A stretch of 64,000 nt of DNA from Limnoperna fortunei (taxonomy: Eukaryota > Mollusca > Bivalvia > Mytilida > Modiolidae). Of this stretch, positions 46,935 through 58,142 are shown in pieces. The translations under genes and the position numbers were made by a program. The notes under the pieces are model-generated. The model worked only from the letters and a program-made list of their open reading frames with translations, was not told the DNA's origin and ran no database searches. Numbering within the stretch: the stretch's first letter is position 1; every line of letters begins with the position of its first letter. The stretch lies in NCBI GenBank assembly GCA_944474755.1, contig OX104112.1, positions 54,076,774-54,140,773 of the forward strand, in the 5' to 3' direction.

Positions 46935-49727
46935 TCATTTATAAAGTGTCTAGATAAATGCAAAGTAACAACATCAAAATTTTCCGTTTGATAAGATACT
47001 TCAATAATACGTGACTTAAACTGAAAACATGTAACATTAGTATTATCTTTAGTATTTAGTTTCATTTCATCGTCGATCAAATGGACCAAAAAAGTATTTG
47101 TCACTTGAATATGACTTCATTACACATAAAACACGTACCTCTGTTCCAGCAAAGTAAAAACCATTGTCTTTACAGTATGAAATACATCTATTGTTGTCCA
47201 TTGTTAGATCCCAGCCATATATACCATAATAATGTGGTAATACTCTGTCAACACTGTCCTCGAAACATCCAATATAATCAGAAGTATCTGAAAAAATTCA
47301 TATCGGAAAAAGTAAGTTATCAAATGAATTCAGGCTTAAATTTCGAAAATAATTTTAATTCTAAGGTTTTTATTTTCAAAGTGTAAATAGAATTAGAATT
47401 CAAGTTACAATAGATGATAGAGACTAGTAGATGATCTATCTAGACAAATAGTTTTACTCTACTTATAAAACTCTCCGTTTAAAAATGGCGATTTCAATTT
47501 CTGTGGTTATAACGACAATTTACTGTTTCGTAATTAGTTCAAATCGAACACTGTCTACAAATATCAAGTAAACTTACCAAGGCTGTAATCAGGACACTGA
47601 AATAAATTACAATCAGATGAAAATATAAAACACTGCGTAATTTGTAGCAAACTAAAAATGCAATAAGTACTTGTAATTTGCCTATCTTATAGAAAGTGTA
47701 CCTAAGAGGGATAGTAAACAAATGTTGTAAAAAATAAGGAATTATTTAGTATAATTCATATACCAAAATAAGTTCAATAAAATAACACACAAGTGTAGTT
47801 ATGACTTTTAGTTTGTTGTATGTTCGAAACTATAAAGCTTACCTTAACACGGATTGCGTTAAGAGAAGGTCTTTGTCATGCAAATGTTTTACAGTATTTT
47901 GTAAAATGTTTTTTGTTTAATTGTTTAAATATTTTAAAATATTAAAAACTTCTAAGAAATAATTAGACCATACAAATGCCATACAATCCTGTCCGAACGC
48001 ACATGTTGAAAATTATAAAATGAGCGAATTACAAATAAAATGAGAAGTATGAGGATCAACAATTAAATTGTTAAAATGTGAAAATTAAAAGCCTAAATGT
48101 GTCTACTATTTGATGTGCAAAAGATAGTTTATACCAGCTGTAGGGGAGAAAACACTAATCCAATTCTTTAAGATTTTCTACTAAATTTGTTATTTTTTTA
48201 ATTAGCGCAGCTCTTTTACCTTAAGTGGAACTTGACCGACATCATATATATCCAGAATCGTACGTGACAGGCCTATGTTCACTCAAAATTTCATGACCTC
48301 TTTAAAACTTTCCAAGAGAAAACCAGCTTCCGGGGTAAACCCCACTCTAAAAATAGCACTTTCTTTTCAGAAAATCTTGGAATATAGGTCATGTAGTGAA
48401 TGTGACATAAAACATACTAAACACCATTAGAACAGACCAAGTTATGACTCAAAATTTCTCCAATATATTCACCTTTCAGAAAAACTTTCATTCATTAAAA
48501 TCCAGTTAGTAGTTTTTAATTTACACTAAGATAAACAGGACTATTTTGTTTGTAAGTACTAGCTATTTTCTTTTTATGTTCTAAATTTGATTGGTCCTCT
48601 TTAGTGTCTTGACACCTGTATTTACGTCAGTAGTGGTGCACATTTGAGAATTCCGCCTTGAAACTTTTTTCAGACAATATGGGAAGTATTTTGCAAGTAA
48701 TTTAAACTGATCTAATGAAAATCATTATAAAAGACTGCAGAATCAGAAACAATGTGCAAAACATCTGTTTTTTAATAATTTACATACATAGCGTTCTGTT
48801 ATATACATTAAACCAATATTTGAAAATATTAGTCAACAGTGACCTATCTGGAAAATTTAATTGCCAAAACCCCAAAACAGTGAGGCAACTCCAAGCTTTT
48901 CCTCACCACCGACCCCAAGTTTATCACCCGTGTTCCTCATGGCCGGTCCGGTCTCAGCTATCGGAGTATGGCCCCCGACGCCTACCGGTCATTTCTGCCT
49001 CCTGTCTTAGGCACGAGTGACTGCCCAACTAACCAGCCGTTAAATGGATATAACAGCTGCCAGAGCCCTACCCAACACACTAGCCGAACCACAACCAATG
49101 CTTGTCGAACAGGGGCAAGGCCCTTTGACCGAGTTGGTGCACCTGTCGAAATGTAACGCAGGTGTAGGCTGGAGGCAGTCCGCAATCGCCAACAGCCTCA
49201 AGGTCGTAGGTGCTATATAATGTTACTATCTATTGACAAGTAGAAAGTTGAAGGCCTACTGTTTGTGTGACAATTATAGTTTGTAGCTTTCTAGAGATTT
49301 TATGAGGAAGGTTTAGATACGACACTGACTTGGTGTCTTAATTTTCAACTCGGTAGGATAGAATAAATTGCAAATAGTCGCCAAAAGTAGTATAGTGTCA
49401 TGCCATCATCCATAAAGCGAAATGAAATGTGTGCCAGTGTCTGCAGTTGTCCTTCGCGGAAATGAAATTAGTTCTTCCGCCGCTTAAAACGCATATAAAA
49501 ATATGAGACAATGTTTTGTTGAAAACGAAATTATTTTTAATGCATAATAGACAAAAATATCATAATTAACTTAATTTTGCATATTTTAGATAAAAATGAG
49601 TTATATTATATTACTATTACTACCACAGATGTATACACATGTATTTAAAACGAAAATATTTTACCTGTTGAATAGATGTTAAAATTCTCGAAAAAACTAT
49701 AATAAACACAAATCTGCTTCGTTCCAT
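44389..49727 (-). CDS. Secreted WSC-domain protein, five-exon gene model
   Basis: Exons on the minus strand are 49665-49727, 47578-47596, 47139-47287, 45307-45436 and 44389-44543. Each internal junction has AG and GT, phases match throughout, and the total is 516 nt (171 residues plus stop). Exon 1 (MERSRFVFIIVF...) is signal-peptide-like. Exon 2 is a 19-nt microexon (CPDYSL plus one base). Exons 3 and 4 encode one WSC domain: YIGCFEDSVDRVL, NNRCISYC, DWCFCGN, YCNTWC and CGGAWSLSVYRT, with all eight expected cysteines. WSC domains are putative carbohydrate-binding modules of extracellular proteins. Exon 5 gives a 50-residue tail without known motifs. Its end is least certain, because a weak donor at 44427 would allow a further exon. 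A possible acceptor just upstream of the ATG suggests a separate 5' untranslated exon. The introns hold a Tc1 fragment, a foldback element and SINE debris. Confidence 0.8.
44769..44963 (+). pseudogene. Tc1/mariner-like transposase C-terminal fragment
   Basis: The plus strand reads GRENDVSAARYIDPSHTIVA, then NKAFQHDKACEHK, a TGA, and LLQQNNVGPSL. This follows the order of the Tc1 transposase block around the second catalytic aspartate (family pattern RYID...FQHDNARPH...FL..N.V). The signature residues are degraded and no terminal repeats were found. It lies antisense in the last intron of the WSC gene. Confidence 0.65.
45511..45665 (-). mobile_element. Degenerate SINE 3' half
   Basis: Words such as TTTTGTTTGTTGTCATGG, ACGTTCAGCTTTTGTTCAGC, 'ttttattg', GGCAGGGAAATTTGCAATCC and 'cttgtta' follow the order of the reversed common SINE (tail to middle) with many changes. 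The tRNA head is missing. It lies within intron 3 of the WSC gene. Confidence 0.5.
45811..46932. mobile_element. Foldback-type repeat element with (TTA)n tail
   Basis: The left edge is GGTCTTTCCCACTACAG followed by a palindromic GGAAAGACC and a TTATTATTATT tract. The right side, in reverse complement, reads GATCTTTCCCACTGTTCC, next to an AACAAATGA-type palindrome and a (TTA)n run at 46891-46932. In between, 'aggtcaaaggtca' words recur (46250-46580), and a 'gtccttagcaaccatatat' block occurs twice (46600 and 46702), marking internal duplication. No transposase is visible. It occupies most of intron 3 of the WSC gene. Confidence 0.55.
47597..49664 (-). other. Intron 1 of the WSC gene, with a GC-rich block
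   Basis: AT-rich intron except for 48870-49215, where GC content rises abruptly. That block has clean-looking open frames on both strands but no motif I recognise. It is probably a repeat fragment or eroded exon. Confidence 0.5.
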
Positions 49728-50509
49728 GTTTCAGCTGAAATTGCCGATGGGAAAGAATAATTTCATAACACTCAGATCAATTTGCTTTCAAAGATGAGTT
49801 AGACTACTTTTGAAAATTGTTTTAAATCTTATTGATTGTTTTAAACGACGTTTTAGTAAAATAAATATTTGATTGTCTGATAATAATCCATAAACACATA
49901 AAAGTGTAATTGAATATTAAATATCATAGTAGCAAGATCGTCATACTAATGCGTTAACACTACAACATCACTATAATTAATGGATAATCACTATTAATTT
50001 ACAATTTTTCATTACATGGCTCAACAGCTATATGATGTATGTATATTTTACATTTATATTTTATTACATAGCTGAGATTTTATACTTATTTACTGGGTAT
50101 GAGGGGAAAATAAACGAAAATCCCGTCAATAAGTATTTGTTATACAGAATATGACAAACCTGAAAGCTACCCAAACCGTCCTTCCATGATCCACCCTTAA
50201 GCTATCGAAATTCCACAAAATGTATAATGCCGCTTGTGGCAAAGTAGTTTCAGCAAGAGCAAAGTTTTGAAAACTATTGACGGGTCAACGGGACTGAAAA
50301 TGTTAAAAAAAATCATGAAATTATATTTGTATGTAAAATCATAACTGAGGTATAATATAATATTGATATGGACTGACGTAGGTGGATGTCAGCATCAGAT
50401 TGTAATACATCTTATGTAATAAATAGAAAAACGCAATCTAAGATTGCCGTTAGCCCGCCGAACCAAGAAAAATTCAAAGAAAGGGCCAGCTAGTGCGAAC
50501 AGAAATAAA
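49728..50509. other. Upstream region of the WSC gene, unassigned
   Basis: It should contain the WSC gene promoter and any 5' untranslated exon (a possible acceptor AATTTCAG ends 7 bp before the ATG). No promoter element could be recognised with confidence. Confidence 0.35.
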
Positions 50510-51478
50510 TTAAAGCTTGAGATTTTGTGAAACTGAAAGTCTTTTTTGTAAAGTGTCATCAATATAACCATCCTTGCTAAAATCTGATTTCCATCTGCCG
50601 TGTCTACAACGTTCATTTGATAGTGCTGCGGCAGTAGCGCCCCCAGACCTAAGCGAATGTAAACCTAAATTTAAAGTGGGGGGCGACTTCTTTTAAGCGT
50701 TTCTCAATATTCTCTCTTGCGGAGGTATAACTCATCTTCTTGTTTTTATAAACAAGTTTAGCTTTTCCGGCTGTTCTAAATATAGGTCTAAAAATAAAAA
50801 TATCAGAACTGGCGTCGAGACCAGCCAAACTTTTATAACGCAGAAACATATTATAAGGACAAGCACAAGTTGGAACCTTGGAAATAAGTATTTCATTGCC
50901 TTGTCTTAACTGATCTGTCTGCTATGAGCGATAAAAACGCTCAAATAGTTTTCAAAGCTCTTGATGTCTTTACATTTTAAATTACTCAGCTCATCGAAAC
51001 GAAAGAAACCAGCAAAGCCTAGTAAAATCATAACTAAATCTCTGACAATTAATAAATCATCGCTACTTTTATACTTTTCGCATAACTGAACTAACAAATC
51101 TGAGGAAATTGAGTCTTTCTTACAAACTGGTCTGTTGTTAATTCTCTTTGAAGAACTTTGCAAGTTTTTGACAAAAGAGTTTTCTGTTGGATCCAGATAA
51201 CCATGAAGCGAATGCACCCATTTAATGGAATAAACTACAGAATCAACAAGTCCGGATGAACATTTCTTATCAATTAAATAAGTTAAAAACAATTCAATGT
51301 GAACTGGTTCAGCAGGTAACGAGGTCAATCCGTAAACTGAACTAAAGTGTTTCCATCTATTAAACTGAGCAAAATACTTTTTCGAAGTGTTAAAACTACG
51401 TGAATCCATTAAATAAGTAGCCATCTTGTCTGCCAGTTTATGGAGTTCATGTTGTTTTCCGATACCATTTTGCTCCAA
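50510..51478 (-). pseudogene. Tyrosine recombinase of the DIRS-type element
   Basis: The N-terminal helical domain runs from about 51478 (HELHKLADKMATYLMDSRS, ...FNRWKHFSSVYGL). The catalytic half includes VRDLVMILLGFAGFFRFDEL (containing the R of the first active-site box) and, at 50640-50510, LRSGGATAAAL...RHGRWKS followed by GYIDDTLQKRL. That gives the H-x-x-R pair and a candidate nucleophilic tyrosine. Frameshifts near 50905 and 50650-50690 split the frame. In intact elements this enzyme integrates a circular DNA intermediate. Confidence 0.85.
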
Positions 51479-51565
51479 TACGTTGTGTACTGACTGTTCT
51501 AATCCTAATCCTGAAAAATAATATCTGTATTTAAAATTCTATTTTCAAAACTAACATCCTAAATT

Positions 51566-53423
51566 TCATAGGCCACTGAACAAAAACGCCGTTTTTCCCT
51601 GACACTCTTTAATGATTATTCTAGAGTCGGGCAAAACCGAAATAAATGTAACAAAATTTACAGTTACATTGTTAGTGAAAAGCATAGGCCAAAAAGGCGC
51701 AGATTTCCATTCTGGAATCACAAGTGTACCGGCCGCCTTCTCATTTACTAATTTGTTAACTACTCTAGTTAAAACACTAGGTGGCGGTACCCACCAATTA
51801 ATATCATTTGACCATGATTGCATAAACGCGTCAATAGCCTCAGTTCCAGGACAACAAATTGGTGAATTAAATTTGACACATTTAGTGTTGTAATGTGTGG
51901 CAAATCGGTCCATTTTGTAGGGGCCCCACTTGCCGCTTAGTTCCTCGTAAATCTCTTGTTTTATGGCCCAATCATCGTGATCAATGATCCTGCTCAATTG
52001 ATCGGCACGTAAATTTTCTGCTCTAGGTATCCATTTTGCTTGAAGAACTAAATAGCGTTTTTGTCACAAATATTTGAAATGTCCATAGCAATTTGTTGTA
52101 AATACATCTTTTTGCTGCCTACCTTCAAAATATGAGCTACATTTTTGTTATCTGTGCTAATCAGGACCGTTTTATTTTATAAATATTTGGCAAAAGAACC
52201 TACTATTCTGTGTACACATTCAAGTTCTCCCCAAGTGGAGTGCTGAACCTGCTCAAATTCATTCCAGTTACCTGAAATCTCACTGCTTTCCAAAGAAGGA
52301 GAATTCTCGTTCACTAAAAAACCACCAAAGCCTACATCTGAGACATCACAAAAACATTTCAAGTCAAAATGACTATTTTCAGTGTGAAACAAAAACACAC
52401 CTTCGTTGTTCAATGTACTCAAATGGTTGTTCCAAAAGCTCATTTAAAGCAGAACTTGTCAACATTACCTTAGCATCCCATGATGATTTGTCCTTAATAC
52501 AGAAATACAAAGTTCTGGTATGAAACCTCACTATATTGCCAAATACTATGTGCATCGAAATAATTTGTCCACCAATGCTTGCAAGAGTCCTAGCAAAAAA
52601 CAAAAGTTTGTCTGCGCTGACTTTCTGTAAAACTGAAGAAATTTTTGAGTCAAGCTTGTCGATGCGTTCTTGTGAAAAATATTTTCCCTTCCTTGGTATC
52701 TCAAATGTAACCAAGCCATATGATATTTTGCACAGGCAACCAATGACATTTCTCGTGGGCTAGTAAAAACCCTTAAGTTTCTAACTGCAATCTTACTTGA
52801 TTGCTTACATTCATACAGCTGTCATAATCATGACTACCTGCTAACCCGTCGTCTATGATGACTTTAATCCCTAAAGACCTAAAATGCTTCATTACCTCTC
52901 TGGTAAGCTTGGAAAAATATATCCGGCTGTGGAAATACCAAATGGTAAAACGTTAAAAGTGAAATAACGTGTTTTACCATCAAAATCCCACGCAAAACCA
53001 AGATATTGTCTATGCCGACTTTAAATCGTATCCAAAAAGATAGTCCCCCTTTTTAAAGATTTCTCTAGCGACACTGGCGTCCTCACACTTGAAGCGAAAG
53101 CGATACAAATGAGGATTAATATGCCTACAATCGAGAACTAATCTTGGTTTAGAAATCTTGTTGTAAGCTACAGTAAGTGGGTAAACTACCCTTGGTTTAC
53201 GAGAAACATCGCATATACACCCTTTATTTAAAAGACTCTGAATCTCTGTTATTACGAAATCAGGATTTTGTAATGAAGATTTGTTGTTTTTAATAACGAT
53301 ACTCTCGGGTTCCGTTTTAAAGGTTATTTTATAGCCATATTGAATAACATCCAAAATATGACTATTGTTTGTAATTGATTTCCAGACTTTAATATTGTTT
53401 CGTAGTCTACCTACGGGCGACAC
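51566..53423 (-). pseudogene. Reverse transcriptase/RNase H of the DIRS-type element
   Basis: 53423-53010 gives the RT N-terminal half (KGCICDVSRKPRVVYPLTVA, KPRLVLDCRHINPHL, GDYLFGYDLKSA). The catalytic IDDG lies at about 52856-52845, followed by a 'GFLLAHEKCHW...WLGY' block split by a stop. RNase H follows at 52443-52177 (KCFCDVSDVGFGGFLVNE, STWGELECVHRIV). A typical C-terminal segment is at 51997-51566 (KMDRFATHYNTKC, FNSPICCPGTEAIDAFMQ, WWVPPPS). The pieces are in different frames, and the stretch between 53010 and 52860 is eroded. The enzyme could not be made from this copy. Confidence 0.85.
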
Positions 53424-53526
53424 GCTTTCACCTGAAGTAAGTGTTTGATTATTGCTTGTGTAACCTTTAAAATCGCCAATGGCCGGTTTTGAAGCTTCAA
53501 TACACGCCTCATAACACTCATTATTC

Positions 53527-54360
53527 CTATTTGCAAGTGAACCTTGTAAACTCTTTTCTATCTAAATTCAAATAATCAATACTTGTATTACTAAAGGAAC
53601 AAATATTAGTTATACTAATCTTAGATTTTTTCTCTGGACATTCATCGGCCCAGTGCCCTCTCTTTCCGCATGTAAAACACCTGCCGTTTCTTATTTTAAC
53701 TCTGTCGTCTCTCTTTTCTGCAGACTGAGGATACGGCATAACTCTGTCTTGCCTTTCTTACTTTTCTCTGCCTTGTTCTTTTTATCAGCTCTGGCTTGTG
53801 CCCTCATCATACGTTTTTCATCCTCCGAGTCGTCTGCAATGGGGTTAGATATATACTCGTTAACCACCTTCCAACCTAACTCTGACGAATCGGCCAACTT
53901 GATCAATTTTTGCCTCTCCTAAACAAGTTCAATACCTTCTTCAATCCTGTTTTTCGCATGCATGACCGCGTCTACAGTTAAATCTGTCCCGTCTAAATTT
54001 GACTTAGCTTCTTTCAACTTGTTTAAAATCTTCACCTGGTGTTTGTACTGATTTTCATTCCCTTTGCGTCGAAATGAATAGTTATCATTTATTGTCTCTT
54101 CCATCTTGTAGAGCTGTTTTTGCGAAATATCCATCTGCGACTTCTGAATATTAGCTTGAAAAGTGGAAAGTTTGGCATCCATAAGTTGTGTAAGGTTGTC
54201 TAACAGTTCATTTTGAGACGCTTTGACTTCTCTGCTCACAGCGTTCTTAATATGTTCGTTGAATTGTCCGGTGTCCATCTTGAAGTTGTTTACAGGAGCA
54301 CGGACGGCTAGAAAGTGATCAAACCGCTGTCTAATCCCGTGACAACGATTTGGGTTCACT
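53527..54360 (-). pseudogene. Gag-like protein with zinc knuckle of the DIRS-type element
   Basis: The likely start is MDTGQF near 54278. A helical, glutamine-rich region follows (NAVSREVKASQNELLDNLTQ), then the family signature FRRKGNENQYKHQ and LKEAKSNLDGTDL, an acidic/basic block (PIADDSEDEKRMMRAQARAD) and a CCHC zinc knuckle, CFTCGKRGHWADEC, at about 53690-53640. Frameshifts near 53915 and 53740 interrupt it. The knuckle is expected to bind the element's RNA. Confidence 0.82.
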
Positions 54361-55293
54361 CGAATACAAATACAATAATTTCCCTCTATACTTTGTACCG
54401 CGGGAAATTACAATTCCATTAATATTCGATTTATTTTGTCTTTTTTGTCTTTTTAAATGATGAACAATAATTAAAGAAAATATATCTTTCTTTTTGATAC
54501 AATTTATGGCATTCAAAATGCTACCGCGCTTCATGGAAAATGTGCTTCGTTCAACGCTTTCATATGTTAATGTAACTTCAAAAAAATGCATTCAATTCTT
54601 AAATATAACAGTAAAACAATTATATCATGTAGTATATTCGTATTTGTTAATTTTATCTCTGATATATACATTGCATATAGAAAGAAAGAAATTAGAAATT
54701 ATTCTACGAAACAAGCAATATAGTCTGCTTGATCTTAAAATAAATTCAAATCGAAATTAATATTTTTCTTGTTTATTACTTTAAATTAATTTATATCATA
54801 TTTACCAAATAGAAATGTTTTTTTCTGGACGAAGAAATACCAAAGTGACAATCAATTCTCGCATTCTAAAATACGAAAACAAAGCTATCGGATACACAAC
54901 AACAAACACAGAAAAAACAACACAAAACAAAAGCCAGGTATACAAACTCTCAATGAGATAATAGTGAACTCAGATGTTGCAGAAGAGTAAGTAGTTCCTG
55001 CTTGTTTCAAAACACTCGTTTGCTGCCAATACACAAACTCAACGACATACATAGATCGAACAAAGAACGTTATTGTAGGATTGATAGGTTTTAATATATA
55101 CAAATTATACAAAAGTAACAAATATTAAAGCAGGAACAATGATTATTAAGCTTCCAATGATGAATGTAACACGCCATAGTTTTGATACAGAACATGTGTG
55201 ATACGCCTTAGTTTTTACAACTCCCGTTCCGTTCAAAAACGCTTTGTTCAACGTACAATAAATAAGATGTAATGATATTTACCACCTATACCT
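54361..55293. other. AT-rich stretch, nothing recognised
   Basis: It could include the 5' untranslated end of the DIRS-type element. No terminal repeats or gene were identified. Confidence 0.35.
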
Positions 55294-56640
55294 CAAATTG
55301 AACTGGGGGCCTCGGTGGCCAAGTGGTCAAGGTAGTTCGTCTACTATTGATCACGTGGTCTGTCAACACTGAGATTGCGGGTTCGATTCCCACTGCATAT
55401 ACAACTATTAGCGACATCACGTGACTTCTGTGACGTATTTTTGTCAGCCATATTGGATATTTCACTCAATAGAAAATCTATGGGACGATTTAAAAAACGC
55501 CGATATCTTGTTAAATAAATAAAATATTTATGTTTTGCACATTGTTCCCAGTTCTACAGTCTCTTATCTTTCGAATGATATGAATTTTATCAGTTTAAAT
55601 TACTTGCAAAATACTTCCCATTTTGTTTGAAAAAAAGCCTTATTTTCTGCCTTCTGGTTACATTGTTTCAATGGGAAAATGTCAAATATGCTCCACTTCT
55701 GACGTAAATTGCATAAATACAGTTCGTATAAACATAGTTTTGCACATATATACAAATAGTAGACATATTGATGTATTTAATTTTCACATTTTTAACACTT
55801 TAATTTTTAATCTTCATACTTCCCATTTCATTTGAAATTAGAAAAAACTAACTGCAATTGCATTGTCTTGAATTTAAAATGTGATAATGAATTTTGTGAT
55901 AAACATGTATAAAGTATTTATGTAAAAGATAATTACAAAAATATCCCCATTTTGGGCGCGTTTTTCTCAGTCATAAAGGTAGTAAAAATTCAAGTTCTAA
56001 GGAATAAGCTGTTCAATAAACATCCTGTACAGAGAATACAAGTTTATGGCCGCAGTACAAGCTTTATCAGGAAGACACAGCATGGGTTAAATTTCAATAC
56101 ATTACAGGTGTTCTAAATAACACATCTGTCACAAAGGTTTATTAGGTAACCATAATTCATTAATAATTTTATTAAATTATGAACTATAGTAGTAGTTTTT
56201 GAGTATAAAAAAATAATGATGCCACGGGGATAACACCAATAAACGAGGAACTAAATAAATGAAAAAAAAATAAAACTAGATATAAAAAATAGAAAAAATT
56301 GTCAAATATTAATAATATGTTTAAAACACATACAATAATTTTATTAATAATAACAGCAATTTGATATATTATAAAATTTTTGTGTTAATGATACACAACA
56401 GTCGTTCAGTGATAAACAGAGTTATCGAACCTAATTATGACAGTAATAGTTGCATATGCAGGCAGGGTGTACTCGACTCCAATCTTAATTGACAAGGATT
56501 GCCAGTTTTCCTACCGCAGGTCGGGGGTTTTCTCCGGGTACTTCGGCTTCCTCCCCCAATAAAAACTGGACGCCATGATATAGCTGAAAAATTGCTGAAA
56601 GTGGCGTTAAACCCCATCAAACAAACAATCAAATTGAACT
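55294..56640 (+). mobile_element. Full-length SINE split by a DNA transposon
   Basis: The SINE head is 55305-55397 (A-box GGTGGCCAAGTGGTCAAGG, B-box GGGTTCGATTC). The body and tail are at 56461-56629 (GGCAGGGTGTACTCGACTCC, GGGGGTTTTCTCCGGGTA, AAAGTGGCGTTAAAC). The outer target duplication CAAATTGAACT is preserved at 55294-55304 and 56630-56640, 1.3 kb apart, which proves that the two pieces are one insertion interrupted later. Confidence 0.93.
55398..56456 (+). mobile_element. Non-autonomous DNA transposon inserted in a SINE
   Basis: The 1059-bp insert is bounded by a 4-bp duplication TGCA (55394-55397 and 56457-56460) of the SINE target. Its ends are inverted repeats: TATACAACTATTA on the left, and TATGCAACTATTA in reverse on the right. 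It belongs to the same family as 1-1102. There is no transposase frame. I do not recognise the superfamily from these ends. Confidence 0.88.
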
Positions 56641-57658
56641 GTATTAGATATATTAAAAGACATTAATAAAATCAACAAAAATTCTAATTTTTAAATACTA
56701 AAGGTGGGTCTTCTCTGTTTTTTTGCAAAGTTGTGGTAATTTTCCATTAATTTTTTATTATAACCGTGTGCATTTGACTGAATGGCGTCCAGCAAGCAGT
56801 ATGTAGGCTGTACTAATGACTCTGTAAAGAACGATGAATTAATAGGTGAAATTGTATAGACACGGAGGTCTGTCTTAATTTTAGGGAAGTTTGTAACGTC
56901 ATTAGCTATGGTACATGTATTAATACATTTATGTATTGCAGTATAATATTCTGAACTGTCGCTTTTAAATCCAAAATATTATGACAGGCTAAATTTTTCT
57001 CAATTTTACCTCGAAATTTGTAATTCAATGAAATCCTGTCAGAGCTGGTATATGCATTTATCATTTACAAATTTGTGTTGAGCAAATAAGCCGCATTGCC
57101 GGTGAGAACGCTTGATAGCAAAAATTAGCAGTGGGTGTCCATAAAGGATAGAGTCCCCCTTTTCATACAGGAAGTCAGGTTCGAACTCACAACGTCAATT
57201 AATGTAAGCCTCGTGAATGAATAACGATACTACCGAGATACCGATACTACCGAGTATTATGATCTAATTAAAACAACGAACGTATGTTGAACATCTAGAC
57301 GACATTAATCGAGTGAGCCGCCAATGGGCCTTTTCAATAAAACTATTATCCTCTTTTAAATAAGGAAGCACCAAAAATGTTCTCGACCTTAATAACAGAC
57401 AACATGCTCCTAAAGATTTCAACAAATATCTCTTGTTATATTAATGGTAAAAATAGAAAGTCATAATAAAATATTGCATGTTTCAATGTAGCCCAAATAA
57501 ATATGTGAACGAATTAGTATTCATTCGATCCAGTAGCAAGTTAATTTATGGGATTTTTTCAACATATTTAGGACGAAATATTTTTTTTATCACTGATTAC
57601 AATATATTTTTTGCAGAACAAGTCAAACTTGCTCACTGTATAGAATATATTTATAAAA
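56641..57658. other. AT-rich stretch with a tRNA-like patch
   Basis: Mostly unassigned. See the separate entry for the tRNA-like head at 57095-57260. Confidence 0.4.
57095..57260 (-). mobile_element. tRNA-like SINE head, second family
   Basis: The minus strand has an A-box-like CTCGGTAGTATCG (twice, from a short duplication) and a B-box-like GAGTTCGAACC about 50 bp on, followed by a unique body. The domain of the common SINE is absent. Confidence 0.4.
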
Positions 57659-57715
57659 GGTTTGTTTGTTTGAATGGGGTTTTACGCCATTTTCAACCAT
57701 TTTTCCACCTCTCGA
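57659..57715 (-). mobile_element. SINE 3' tail fragment
   Basis: GGTTTGTTTGTTTGAATGGGG, TTTACGCCATTTTCAACC and ATTTTTCC match the reversed tail of the common SINE. The rest is absent. Confidence 0.45.
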
Positions 57716-57870
57716 CAGTGTACTGTTTCACTGGTCATCGGTATTTTTACTGTTAACCGGGTTATTAGTAATCATATTTCGTGTAATCTTATTGGTTATC
57801 GACATACAGATTTCTCTGGTTTACTAGTATATTCAAAATGCATAAAAGCTCGAGACATCAACAGACGACA

Positions 57871-58142
57871 ACAAACAATATGTCTTTTTCTTTTAATGGT
57901 GTTTAGCGCGACTTTCATCAATTTTTATCAGCTATGTCATGGCGAAGGGGGAGCCGGATTAGCCGGAGAAAACACCGGACCTTCAGTAATAAAACTGACA
58001 ATGCTTGTCAATTAAGATTGGGGTCGAGCGCACCTTCCCACAGTGAGACTAGAACTTCCAACCAAATTGTTGACAGACCACGCGATTAATAGCACAAGAA
58101 CTATCTTAACCATTCGGCCACATAGGCCCCACAAACAATATG
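57871..58142 (-). mobile_element. Diverged SINE with 12-bp target duplication
   Basis: The reversed SINE at 57883-58130 keeps the tail, central domain and tRNA-like head with many substitutions, for example a damaged B-box. The duplication ACAAACAATATG at 57871-57882 and 58131-58142 is still exact, which is surprising for so diverged a body. A diverged source copy that inserted recently could explain this. Confidence 0.85.

Larger units (their letters stand above)
50510..54360 (-). mobile_element. DIRS/Ngaro-type tyrosine-recombinase retrotransposon, decayed
   Basis: Reading the minus strand from 54360 down, three modules appear in the order typical of DIRS-type elements: a gag-like protein with a zinc knuckle, a reverse transcriptase/RNase H, and a tyrosine recombinase in place of a DDE integrase. 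Each is described separately. All are broken by frameshifts or stops. The special split or inverted termini of such elements were not identified, so the outer limits are those of the coding part. DIRS versus Ngaro is left open. Confidence 0.88.

Noticed and set aside
46766..47104. Minus-strand frame with a poly-isoleucine run
   Set aside because: The run is a (TTA)n microsatellite translated. The flanking part overlaps the foldback element in an intron.
55305..55397. Functional tRNA gene
   Set aside because: It has A and B boxes, but the sequence is the 5' head of a SINE found in several copies with a shared body, and it does not close into a proper acceptor stem.
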